From Fratercula arctica (Eukaryota; Chordata; Aves; Charadriiformes; Alcidae), in assembly GCA_947846985.1 (NCBI GenBank), contig CANTUZ010000004.1, forward strand, positions 2,594,927-2,658,926: a stretch of DNA of 64,000 nt, read 5' to 3'. Below, piece after piece: positions 23,837 to 34,800 of this stretch (its first letter is position 1; every line of letters begins with the position of its first letter). The notes below the pieces were generated by a model. It did not search any database. It worked only from the letters and a program-made list of their open reading frames with translations, and was not told where the DNA came from. The position numbers were made by a program, and so were the translations under genes.

Positions 23837-23935
23837 ACCGGCCCGGGGGGAGGCGCCACCGGCTTAAGGGGACACCACCGGGCCGGGGGGACACCACTGG
23901 CTTGGGGGGACACCACGGAGCCGGGGGGGGGACAC
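23837..23935 (+). repeat. 19-bp G-rich minisatellite, 5 units, G-quadruplex prone
   Basis: Five units of the type accgggccggggggacacc run in a row at 23,837-23,857, 23,858-23,876, 23,877-23,895, 23,896-23,914 and 23,915-23,935. Unit lengths are 19-21 bp. Each unit has a run of four to nine G, so the plus strand has at least four closely spaced G-runs and could form G-quadruplexes just upstream of CNOT6L. Confidence 0.88.
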
Positions 23936-24200
23936 TGGCAGGTCGCTGAAATGCCCGAAGAGGGGAAGACACCCCATTTTTACCTCACGATTTTGTCGGC
24001 GACAGCTCTGCGGAGCGGGAGCCGAGGAGGTGGTTGTCATCGGCCCCCCCCCCGGGGGGACGTGGCTGGGGTTTGGGGGAGACTTCTTTGGGGGGGGAGC
24101 TGCTTGACCCCCCAGGTTATGGAGGCGAGGCGGTGAGTAGGGTTGGGGGAGCGGGAGAGGGAAATGGCCGCCGGCGAAGGCGGGGGGGCAGCAGGGCCAG

Positions 24201-25500
24201 ACCCCCTCTTTGAGGGTGCAGCCGTCTCCTCTTCAAGCATCGGTCCCGCTTGTTTCTCCACAGGCTCCTTTTTTCTGGGGAATCCTTTTCGGCGCCCCAA
24301 ATTTCAGTTGTATGGACCCGTGTGAGACGGGGGATGCTCTTCTGGGCGGCTGGAGCAAGGAAGCGCAGGTAAATGTGGCTCCAGCGTTAGGGCCCCCCTC
24401 TTCTCTCAGACACACCAACATCCAGCGGTGGCCCTTTCCGCGGCTGATGAGGAGGAAACGTGGGCCTACCGTGAGGGAAAGATGGGTTGAAAAATAAAAT
24501 AAAAGCAGCAGCCAGGGGCGGGGAGGGATCCAGGTCTTTGCGCGCTGGCCTGTGGGACAGCCCAGGTGGGAAAATGGTGCGGGGAGGTGTTTGCGGGAGC
24601 AGCAGGCGGCGGAGGGGGCACGGGGTGGGATGAGATCAGGGTCAAGAGCTTTTTATTTGAACTTCGTTTCTGCCTGGACTCGTGCTGGACCGAAAAAGCT
24701 CATTTTATGCTCCGAGAGCGGGAAGTGCAGACGGAGCCTCTGCGGTAGAGGCGGGGGGTTTGGGAGCAGGCTTCGAGTCATGGGGAACGGCTGCACATTA
24801 ACCGCGAGTGCGTATTTCCCTCCCAGGCCCAAAATCCACAGCAGCGACCCTGCGTGTGACGAGCCGGAGCCTCTCCAGCGACCGAAGAGTGACGGAGGGC
24901 GACCATGAAGGGTGCAGGTCGTTACCTGATGACCGTTTAAACGGAGCCACGGGGTGAGTCTTGTGTTACGTCTGCCCCCGCTATGGGGGAACATACGCGC
25001 CTCGTGCCCACCCAAAAAGAACCCCTTCCCCAAACCCGCTCTTGCCTCTGTGATTTAAATTCACGCTTTTTCACTCCTCAGTGAGACTTTTGAACCGAGG
25101 AGCGTTTTTTTTTTCTTTTTTTCCCCCGTCACCCTCACACCTCCCCATCTCGATCCTTTCCCAGGACACTGAGCGTATAGTTATATCGGACCAACCCGTT
25201 ATCGCTTTGTGTTACCGCTCGTTTTACATATGCGCACACATCTGATTTAAAAATAACAATTCTAGTTCAAGAGTTCTAGTTCACAGCATATATCTGAGCA
25301 GCTTAGGACCCCGTTAAACAAGGCCCTCATAGGTGGACGCTGCTCCGTGAGGAGGTTTGTAGACCAGGCGCATCTTTTCCCAACCCATTCGCGAGGGAAC
25401 AAGAGTGATGGCAGACAGAAAAATCTCTTTTATTGAATTACTTGGGAATCGCAGCAAAAAACGTTCAGAGTGAAACGGCCACCGTTAAGCCACACAGATG
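24201..25500. other. Gap between divergent CNOT6L and MRPL1 promoters
   Basis: No protein-coding gene was recognised. GC content falls toward 25.2 kb and rises again toward MRPL1. Possible plus-strand splice signals occur at 24,132 (donor), 24,264 (acceptor), 24,368 (donor) and 25,165 (acceptor); see findings. Two overlapping AATAAA words lie near 24,490. Open frames of up to 126 codons have the biased composition expected from GC-rich sequence. Confidence 0.6.
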
Positions 25501-25601
25501 GGTTTTTTTCCGGCGGAAAGGGGCCGGTTTCTGAGGGAAGGCGGCTCCGGCCGCCATGTTTGGTCTCTGTGAAGCAGGCCCAGCCCACTCACCCCTTCCG
25601 G

Positions 25602-25615
25602 GTGTGTGTGTGTGT
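25602..25615. repeat. (GT)7 microsatellite
   Basis: A short GT dinucleotide run lies in the MRPL1 promoter region. Confidence 0.85.
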
Positions 25616-25820
25616 ATCAGTTTTATTCGAGGTTGCCTTCCAGGCCGGTTTAGACCCGATCTAGAGGTTTTTAATCCGTCCCGGGCAATGCTCCCCTTAG
25701 CGGGCACCAGCGGACACCGGCAGCAGCGGAGGGGGGGACCGGGGGAACGGGGACCCCGGGCGGCACTTCCGGCCGCCGCCGGCGGAAGCTTCCCGCGCTG
25801 CACCGCGGCGGCTCCGCAAG

Positions 25821-25854
25821 ATGGCGGCGCCCATGGGACGCTGCCTGTGGAGAG
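25821..25854 (+). CDS. MRPL1: MRPL1 coding exon 1
   Basis: There are 34 coding nucleotides, [11 protein letters not shown] plus a split alanine codon, followed by donor gtgaag. The 5' UTR extends upstream by an unknown length. Confidence 0.93.
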
Positions 25855-28800
25855 GTGAAGGGGCTGCGGCTTCTCTTTCATCGGTGGCTTTTCTTTTCGT
25901 GGCGGGGAAGGGCGGTGGTGGGACCTGTCTGGGCAGGGGTGGCGGGCGGGAGACTGAAGCGAGGGAGGCCCCGGCGCCTGTCTGAGGCTGTGTTTGCTTT
26001 TTCCCCTCGTAGCGCTGGCTCCGCGTCGCGGATGGGTCTTCCCCGGGCTCGACCAGCGCCTGGCCGCCGCCCTCGCCGTGGTGAGCGCCGCGCCGCCCGC
26101 CCGGCCCTACGTAGCCGCAGCCAAGTGAGTCCCTTCCCTCCGAAGCATCTCTCTCGGCCGTTGGGTGTTTATAAATGTCAGGGTGTTCTGGAAAAAAATT
26201 GACTTCTGTATACAGAACAGTGAAGCGTGCTATACGGCAAGCGTTTTGAAGCGTTGCAGACTCTTTCACCATAGTTACCAGACAAATGGAGTATTTAGCT
26301 ATTATTTCAATATTTTCTCTCTTTTATTTGCAAGTCCTTGGAAATAGGTAGGAGAATAAGGATTGGGGCTAACGTTTGTTAACTGCATGCAAAACGATAC
26401 AGGAAAGGGAGGAGAAACCTTTTTTGAAAGGTGGGATAGCCGTGATCCACTGTAAGAAAAAAAGAAACTCTGCAGGTGTGGCTCCTGATAACGAGGAAAA
26501 GGTGTATGGTATTCGCTTGTATTTAGAAGGAACTTAGGCACAGTGCCCGCTGCCAGCCTGTGCAAAGGCAAGGTGTGTAAAAGTGTGTTATCTCAAACTG
26601 GTTTTGTTTAGATATGGTAGGAAGTCATTGATTTGGTTCCGTGCTGCATAAATGTGGCTATATTGTTTGAGGAGCTTAATTGCCTTCAGAGTGTTTTACT
26701 TTTGTCTCGGCCATCTGAGACAAGTAGCTGGTATGAATTTAGAGATGCTGTTCATCTTTGTGGAGAACATTCCTTGTTAACTGGTTGTTACTTAATAAGT
26801 AACACATGACAATATTTGCTTTTTGCTTTTGGAACATGTGCCAAACTTTTCATTTGATGATCTAACAATATTTTTTGTTTGTCCTAGAACCACAAAAAAA
26901 GGTTCACAAAAGACCAAGCAGGAAGAAACAAAAAAGAAACAAGTGACTAGGAGGTGGCCGCTGATGAGCAAGCCTGTGGATGATGTATACTTAACGTGGT
27001 ATTATAAGCGGCCCTCCTATGATGTGGAAAAGGCTGTGGGTATGCTAAAGAAATTTCAGGAACTGGACTTCACTCACCCCAAACAGTATGTCTACATTAA
27101 CGTATTCCTAGATATGGCACTACAGAAGAAGGTAGGTTGGAAGCGTATACTGATTTTGATACTTTTTTCTTTTTAACGTGGGAAGGCGGTGTTTTAAGTG
27201 CAGAGCAGATGCTGCTGTCGGTCTTCTCGGCTGCCTCTTGCAGCTTCTCTGATTGGCAGAATAACGTGTGCTTTTGCAGGTGCTTTGTGCCTTTATAAGT
27301 GTATAATTATTAAACATCCCTCACATTCTTGAGCTGAAGGTAGCACCATCGAGGATTTTGAAAATAGGCAATTATGTGACTAAAATTCTTGTCTGGACAG
27401 AACTGATCAAACTAAGCTTTACACCTGCTCGTGTTTTCAATTAAAAGATGTGTTACCAAAATCCTGTGTGTGCTTTGTTCTGGGATGATTGTTAACTGGG
27501 AGAAGCGTGAAGACGAGCTTCTTCCATTCTCTGTCATTCACGTTGTGTTGAATTATTTTTTGAATAACGTTCGGTGAAAGTATGGTATTGGTTGTTTGCC
27601 TATGACGTTTTTGATTTAAAGGTGTCTAGCCCAGTTCAGTCTTTCCCTAAAACTCTTTCTGCTTCCCCCATAAGCAGAAAACATTTAGGCCACTTGAGTA
27701 TTGGTTTCTTTGCACGTGTAACTAAATATCCTTTTGGTGAATCGGGTCCCTTAGGGCTAGAAAATAAGTTAATGCTTAAGGAAATGCAGAGCTCTTGCAC
27801 CTGCTTTGGGAGGCTGTGTGGTATTCGTGAGGCTTGGCGAGAGACACATTCCTTGCTGATGCTTTCCATCAGCCAGTGCATCAGAAATGTTGCTTAGATA
27901 AACTACAACCACAGCACGGTTAGTTATTGACTGCACCTGAGCCTGGTAGCAGTCGTACACTGGAGTCGCTGATCCCAGCCTTTTTCTCTTGGGCAAATTC
28001 CAGCATAATTAATTCACGTCTCTTAAGTCTGAGTATATACCAGACATAAAAAAGCACTCCAAACTTCTGCATCATGCTTGTTTGTTATGGCCTCGGTGCA
28101 AGGAAATTGTGAGATTGCTATTTAGGGCACCAACTCCTTGTGACTGTATAACTTGCCCTTAAGCCCTGATTTCTTTTTTTGTTTGTTTTTAATATTTTTC
28201 TTTCTTTACTTAATAGAAAAAAGTGGATCCATTTGCAAGCACTGTTCTTCTTCCGTATCGTTTTACAGATGAAACGAATAAGGTCTTGGTTTTCACAGAG
28301 GTGGGTAAGCCTGAATTATTTGCTTTATGCATGTTATGTATGCTCTTGCAACTAGTTCCCATGCACATACTGTACCTTTTATACACTCTGCACATGCTTT
28401 ACAGAACTCTTCAGCCTGTCTAGGACTCATTTTCAGCAGCGTCTTAATGTATTAACAAGCATCTTACAGGATTTCCTTCATCTTGATAGTTTTATGTTTA
28501 TGTAGGTTATTCTGGCAAGTCATTTCGGGAGTAAACATCTGCATAGACGTGACTAAGGAAGAGATGTTTAAAGATCACTTACAGAGTAAAACCTTTGTCA
28601 CCTTTTTGTTGTACAGGCAGATGGTTTAGCATAGCAGCTGTGTCCAACCCTGCTGTCTTAAGCCTTAGTAGGAAGCGCAGATTGGAAGCGGGTGTTATTC
28701 ACAGTTACTTGCGCTGTAACAGGATACCTTTGGGGGAGGAAAGTAACTTCGGCTCAAAAACCCTGAACAACTTAACAGCCCTCTGCCCCAAACCCTTTGC

Positions 28801-31800
28801 TCTCCTAGGAGTTTGTGACATGGTGTGTAGAGCATTCTAGTGTCTGCATGAGACTAGTTTCAGCCTCTGCTGCTGTCCTTTGCCAGCTAATCACTCAAAG
28901 AGAATAGACGTACATATACGTGTATGAGACTATCCTAGAGAACTGTCACAGATCTAGTTGACTGCCATTTGGGCTCAATTTTTGTACAATTCTCTACCTG
29001 AGCTACAAGGTGAGAATCTTCCTATAGAACGGAGGGCTGACAAAACACCCGAGCATGCCACCAGGGTCTTTGGTGCTATATCTCACAACCTTCTCTCTTC
29101 ACTCAAGTTCGTATGGGATAAGAGACCCCGTGCCTTGTGAAGGTGTGTATGTGGAAAAAGGTTGTGTGACGGAAACGCTTGCGAGTGCTTTCGGGTGGAG
29201 GGGTGGAGCTATTCAGTTTATTCGTGCGAGGAGAAGTGGATTCTGGCTTTGACTCATGAATATCTGCTTGTATCAAAAGCTTGGGCCAAAGTTCTTACAG
29301 AACTGATGCCTTTTACCTTTCCATATTTCAGACTATTAAAAGCGAAACCTTGCAGAGGACAGATGGGGTTAACTTCAAAATGAAGTCTGAAGCCAAAGTT
29401 TAATAGCAGTTTGATCAGTCGAATAGCCTTATTTTACAGTGGGTTATAGTAGCGTGTTTTGTGCTTTTCTCAAAGCTTAGAGGAAGATGTTGGCTCCATC
29501 CAGTGGTTGGTTGGTTGTAGTTTCCAGGGGATGGAAGTGGGAGAAAAAGAGCTTTTGATACAGCTCCTCACAAATGGAATGGGCTTTTCTCCTTCGTCTC
29601 CAGTAGAAGTTGACTAAAGACTTGACTATTGCTTCTTATCGGGATCTGGTGTGAAGTGGAATTGCTGCTTCTATATTAAATCACCAGCATTAGATATTTT
29701 TGGTCTTTGATTGCCTTAAACCTTTTTTACTTTTTTAACCTTTAAATAGCCTGTTCTTATACCCAGTTGTTCAAGATAAATCACTGATCCAGTGCCATTG
29801 ATATAAACTAATTAGCAGTACAGATGTTACTAAACTTGTGGTTTTTTTCTCTCAACAGAATGAGCAAGAAGCTGAAATAGCTCGAGAGAATGGAGCTGCT
29901 GTTGTGGGAGGAGTTGAATTAATCAAATGGGTATTTCTTTTTGCTTCTTTTTTTTTTTGAGACTCACATAAATCTCCTAACTTAAACAGTGACTTGGGGG
30001 GGGGAGGGCAAAAAACCTCATGTCCAGTAAACTCTAGCTTGAACTTAACAACCCGAATGAAGAGTGAGAGATGGGTTTCTGTGCTCAGACATGCTTGTAG
30101 GTCAGCCTGCGTACTAAGGTCATTTATTGTATTCCTTAATGTATTTAATTGTTTTTATTGTAGATTTTGGAAGATGAAATCCAAGTGGACTTCTATGTAG
30201 CTGTTCCTGCAATAATGCCTAAGCTAATACCATTAAGGAACAAACTAAGGCGAAAATACCCAAGTACGAAAAGAAGTAAGAACCGATTCTTTCTTACAAA
30301 TCTCAAGTACTGAACAAGATTTAACTCTAGAGGTGACAAGGAAACTTTTTTGATGAGGACGTATAATTACATTGAGTATGAGACTCTTAAATGACTGAAC
30401 CACTTGTTTTGTCTTAGATAAGGGTAGTTTTAGGAATCTAGAACTGTGCTTTTGTCCTATGACAGGCAGATGTGGGATTGGAATCAAAATAACTTTGCCT
30501 CCTTGTTGCCCCTATGCTTGTTAGTCCTGATAAACCATGATAGTGTTCTGAAGTTACCCAGTAAAACAGAAGCAACTTGGAAAAAACATATTCACTGATA
30601 GTTGCGCTGTCAAACTGTTGAGCAATTGCCTGGATATCGGCTTCATGACAGCTACTGCTCCTTCTGCCTGTTCATTACTACTCAACAACAGAGACATCAG
30701 TCTCTCAATGCTTTTATCCTCCCTCGCTGACTTAATTTATTTTAGAGATGTGTCAGGGGTCTATTGCAAATATGAAAGAAAACCCCCAACCAGGTTTTCA
30801 AAGACAGAGCCTATGCCAGCTGCGTGAAAGCACTGAGGCTTGAACCGTATCTCTTCCTTCCCTGACCCAGCTGTCTAAATGCTTTACAAGCTGCAGGCAG
30901 TGTTTTTAGGTTGAGACAAACCTATTAACCTGTCCAAAACACTGCACCAGAGACTACTCCAAATATCTTTTGGAGCAAATGAAAGCGATTTTATGCCATT
31001 AAGAGCTTGGTTTGTAGCTTATCCAGAGCCGATTTCTCTTGGAACCATCAAAAGATGTGTAGGAGAAGCAATACTTCTATTTGAAACAATAGAGTGATGG
31101 TGTAAATATGTCAAATTGGCCCTTGCATCTGAGATAACAGTGTCTTGACTCGTGTGAATGGCTGGATTTGGCCAGTGTGTTCCTGGTAGTGTGTAACCTT
31201 GCTGTCATGTAGTTGTGGGCTTCATTTGCAAGGAAGACTTGAGGCTTGTGCTAAACCTAACTCAGTAGGTTTTGGTCTTTGGTGCTACTTTAATTGCATT
31301 AGGTGATAAAGCTTTGTTTTAGGTATACATAAATAGGTTCTTGATTTGAAGTGAAGCCTATGCTATTCATGGCTGCTCCTTAATGAGGAAGGAGGGAACG
31401 ATTTATATAGTCCATGTTGTTGTGTCCACAAAACTGCATTTTTTGATTGGAGTTTAACTGCCTTCATTGAAAGACTGAATTCTTTATTAACATCGCGCTT
31501 AGCCCCTCTAATAAGAATTACTCAGACAACTTTTTTGCTTTTTTTTTTTTTTTCCCAAATTAGATTCCTTGGGCCATGATATTCCCAAAATGCTGCAACT
31601 CTTCAGAGAAGGTCTTGAGTATATGGTAGAAGACGAGCGTGTAATCAAGACAAGAATAGCAAGAGTAAGTTGTATATACGCTTCTTAATTTTTCTGTACT
31701 GCGCAGAACTGAAGTTAGTATTAGAACAGGGAGATAAACATGTTTTTAACCTGTGTCTTCACAAGACTTTTACTTATGTTCCGTGAAGTAAATGGAACTC

Positions 31801-34800
31801 TTTGTTGTGTGACATCTTCAGCTCATGCAAGCCCTGTATGTTGTTAATGTGTGATTATAGGAGATGGCTCCACAAAAACTGAGAGCAAGGCATACCTGAT
31901 GCTAAGAAGTTAAGGATGCTGAGGATGGGCCTCCTTATATTGGCAAGGAATCGTAATAATGAACACAATAGGATGAAAACTATTCCTAGTAATGTCCTAG
32001 TGAGGTGACATCTTAACGTAGGCTTCCCGTTCCTCCTGCCTTCCCCATCATTTTGCTGTGGGTAAAATAAAGCTTATTTGATATTTTTTTTGAAGTAAAT
32101 AAACTATGGGTTGTAAGTCCATGGTCAGTGTGCACAGGTAGATCAAGAAGTGTTTAGTTTAACCTAATGATTAAAGACTCATTTCATTTTGATAACTCTT
32201 GCTCTGGACTGGAGCAAAAAGCAAGAACTGTTTGCGTTACACCTGAGATGGAAAATTAATGTGTGCTTTGCTGTCATGTAAGAAATTGGGTTATATAAGA
32301 GTATTTTTTTCACTTTTTTTTTTTTCCAGGTCCTTAGGATGTTTTCCTTAATGTTTTCTTCCATTTCTTTTCCCTGCTCCAAACTGTGGTTTTTGTTTTC
32401 TTTCTGTCTTTTTATAACCCTACCTAACTTCTGGTTTAACTGATGGCAGTACAGAAAAGAAGTGTACAGGATACCTAGCCCTGAAGTTTTGTCTGGCGCT
32501 GTTAGAGATAAGCAAGTTTATTAATTCAGGCTAGCTGCTCTGAGTTGTACATGTGAATTTCAAGGCCTTTCTTTTCTATGTGATACTCAAAACTGAGGTT
32601 CTTGGGACTGCGGTGCGAAAGCAATTACACTTGGATACAGGCAGGAAGTATCTTTAGCTCTTCGTAAGTTTAATGGACTGTGTGAAATGCCTCAAATTCA
32701 TAGATGAGTCTTGGTTTGAAGTGTTGTGACTGTATTCTTTAATTTTGCTTGGGACTGCTTAAATTTTAATCATTAGCCTGTAGATCAGGCTAAAAATACT
32801 TGCAGTTTAAACTTACTGTAAAGCTTCTTTTTGTTTAGTAAAGAAGAAAAATCATGTTTTTCATAAAGGTGAATGAGGAACTCTGATGTCTTGACAGTGT
32901 TCAGTACAGTTGCAGCTGGTTCTGCTTAGCATAGTGTCCTGCTGCTGCGGCTGAAAGTTAAAAGCATGTTCTGTTAGTGATGTAAGATGTTGGTGTTAAA
33001 GATGACCTTAGGCTCTGTGTCTGAGGCAGCTCAGCCCTGCGGTTCTGTGGCACTTGAGAAGATAGGATGCAGCTGGAGCTGTCGCTCGGTACAAGTATAC
33101 AAGAGGTTCTCATGAATGAGCTCTTCATCTTGCGTCAGAAACAGTACGATGAGGGTTTGCTTACAGAGAGAGGTCCTATCTGGTAAGTTCATGTCAGCTA
33201 CATGGCAGAGGTGACTCTAACACTGCGCGCAGTGTGTGACGTGCTCTGTCACAGTGTTGTGTGTTGAGTTGTGTGCAGCGGGGTGACTCAGTGGTTATGG
33301 CTTGTGTAAAATGTCTCCGCCCTCTCTAGCTACTATCCTTTACCTGACCTAATTTTCTCACTGTTTGTGTGGTGGTGCTGGAAGGAAATAGAGCGCAGGT
33401 GAGGCTGTGAGAGCCTCGAGTGGTTGTGCATATCTGCTCACCACTAAATCAAGAGCTTTTTAAACTTAAATCTTATCAGTGAGAAAATAATAATTTATGA
33501 ACTACACAGAAGGATGAAGATGTATTGCTGTGTTCCAAACAGTAGGGTAGATGTTGCTGGGAGTCTGCCAAGCTGGCGTTTCTCAAAGAGATGTTTTCCC
33601 TGTAGTGCTGCTGTCTCACGTTGCCTGTTAGTTCAATTATGGCCGGTGGCTTGATGTAATGCTGCGCTCACACAGAACTCTGCAGCCCCGGTGGTGTTTT
33701 CTTAGTAGTAATTGAGATGTGTTTTGAAAAGCCCAAAAGCTGGCAGCAGTGAAGTTTAATTAGTAGGTCTGAAGCTGTGAAACTGAGAATGTAAAATGTT
33801 ATTTTTAAGACACAGAGCTTAAAAGCAGAAGGGAGACAAATGAGGACACTCAGGATAGCTCCTTCAGTATCAAGCTATGTGCAGAGGATAGCTCTGGAAC
33901 ACTGTTATAGTCACAGGGTTAGAAGTATGGGGAGAGGTGTGCTGAAACAGGGACCTCAAACTTGGTAACCAAAACGTACAGGTGCATGGAAATGAGGTTT
34001 GAGGCAGGAAACAGAAATGCCAGTTTGCACTGGAAGTAGCATCTACCTTCCTTGAGTGTTAAGGGGATTGAAGGCCTGAATGCGAGTGTCCCTTGAAAAA
34101 GAAGGGGCATTCTGCAGAACCTACTTAATCCCACATGATGCAGACGCTCTGTACTGCTGCTACCATGAAGAACAGCTTTGCTGTGTCTACTTGTGGGTTT
34201 CCTTACCGGTTAGTTTCTAGCTTTATTTTCCTGCCCTATGATTCTTAAAGCACCGAGTTAAATAGCTGGCAATAATCTTGGTTTGCAGGGTGTTAATCAT
34301 TTCGCGTGAATCGTTTCTCATCTTCTACCAAGTGTTTCTGCCCTGCCATGACTGTCATTCCCTACACGTGTGTTATATTTGAACTGCCTGGTAGCTAAGT
34401 CTGCAGTACAGTTCCAGTGCTCTGAATGATCTCTTGATGGAATTCTCTTAAGTACGGTTTAGAAAAGCAGTTTTGTGGTTAAAGCTAGCGTTTTAATAGC
34501 AGGGCATCTTTTTGTTCTTCATTTTCATATTTACCCAGTTGCAGTCTTCTAAAGATCCCCTTAGAAGATCAGCAGAATTGAGACTTCATGGATCAAGTTT
34601 TTAACGTGGTCTGTTTGGGTCAGACTCGTGCAGTGCTGAGTATTAATAGGCAATTTCCCATTACGCAGCAGAGTTAGTGGGAGGCCCATTTAAAGACAAA
34701 TATAACATATGTCCTAATGAAATAATAAAATAAAAAAAGGAACATGTAACTTCCTTGAACCTTTTTACAGCACCTTATACTGCTCTACAGAGAAGTGTCC

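Larger units (their letters stand above)
23130..24200. promoter_or_regulatory. CNOT6L: CpG island and promoter region of CNOT6L
   Basis: Very GC-rich, CpG-dense sequence surrounds the presumed CNOT6L exon 1, in contrast to the AT-balanced introns on the left. A YY1-like word acatggcggcg is at 23,429-23,439 and another ATGGC word (aaatggccgcc) is near 24,166. No TATA box is evident. Island edges are judged by eye. Confidence 0.75.
25500..26130 (+). promoter_or_regulatory. MRPL1: MRPL1 CpG-island promoter with ETS and YY1 sites
   Basis: CpG-dense sequence contains the MRPL1 start. ETS-type (GABP/NRF-2) words cttccg at 25,766-25,771 and cggaag at 25,783-25,788 form an inverted pair 40-50 bp upstream of the ATG. 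Further ETS-like words are at 25,507-25,520 (itself palindromic, tttccggcggaaa) and about 25,594-25,602. A canonical YY1 word aagatggcggc overlaps the start codon (25,818-25,828), and a reverse YY1 word ggccgccatgtt is at 25,549-25,560. GABP and YY1 control of nuclear genes for mitochondrial proteins is well known; use of these particular sites is inference. There is no TATA box. Confidence 0.75.

Noticed and set aside
23032..24136. Long GC-rich open frames on both strands (up to 334 codons) at the CNOT6L CpG island
   Set aside because: Composition is Arg/Gly/Pro/Ala-rich in all frames, as expected from CpG-island DNA. They have no family resemblance and overlap the presumed exon 1 and tandem repeats.
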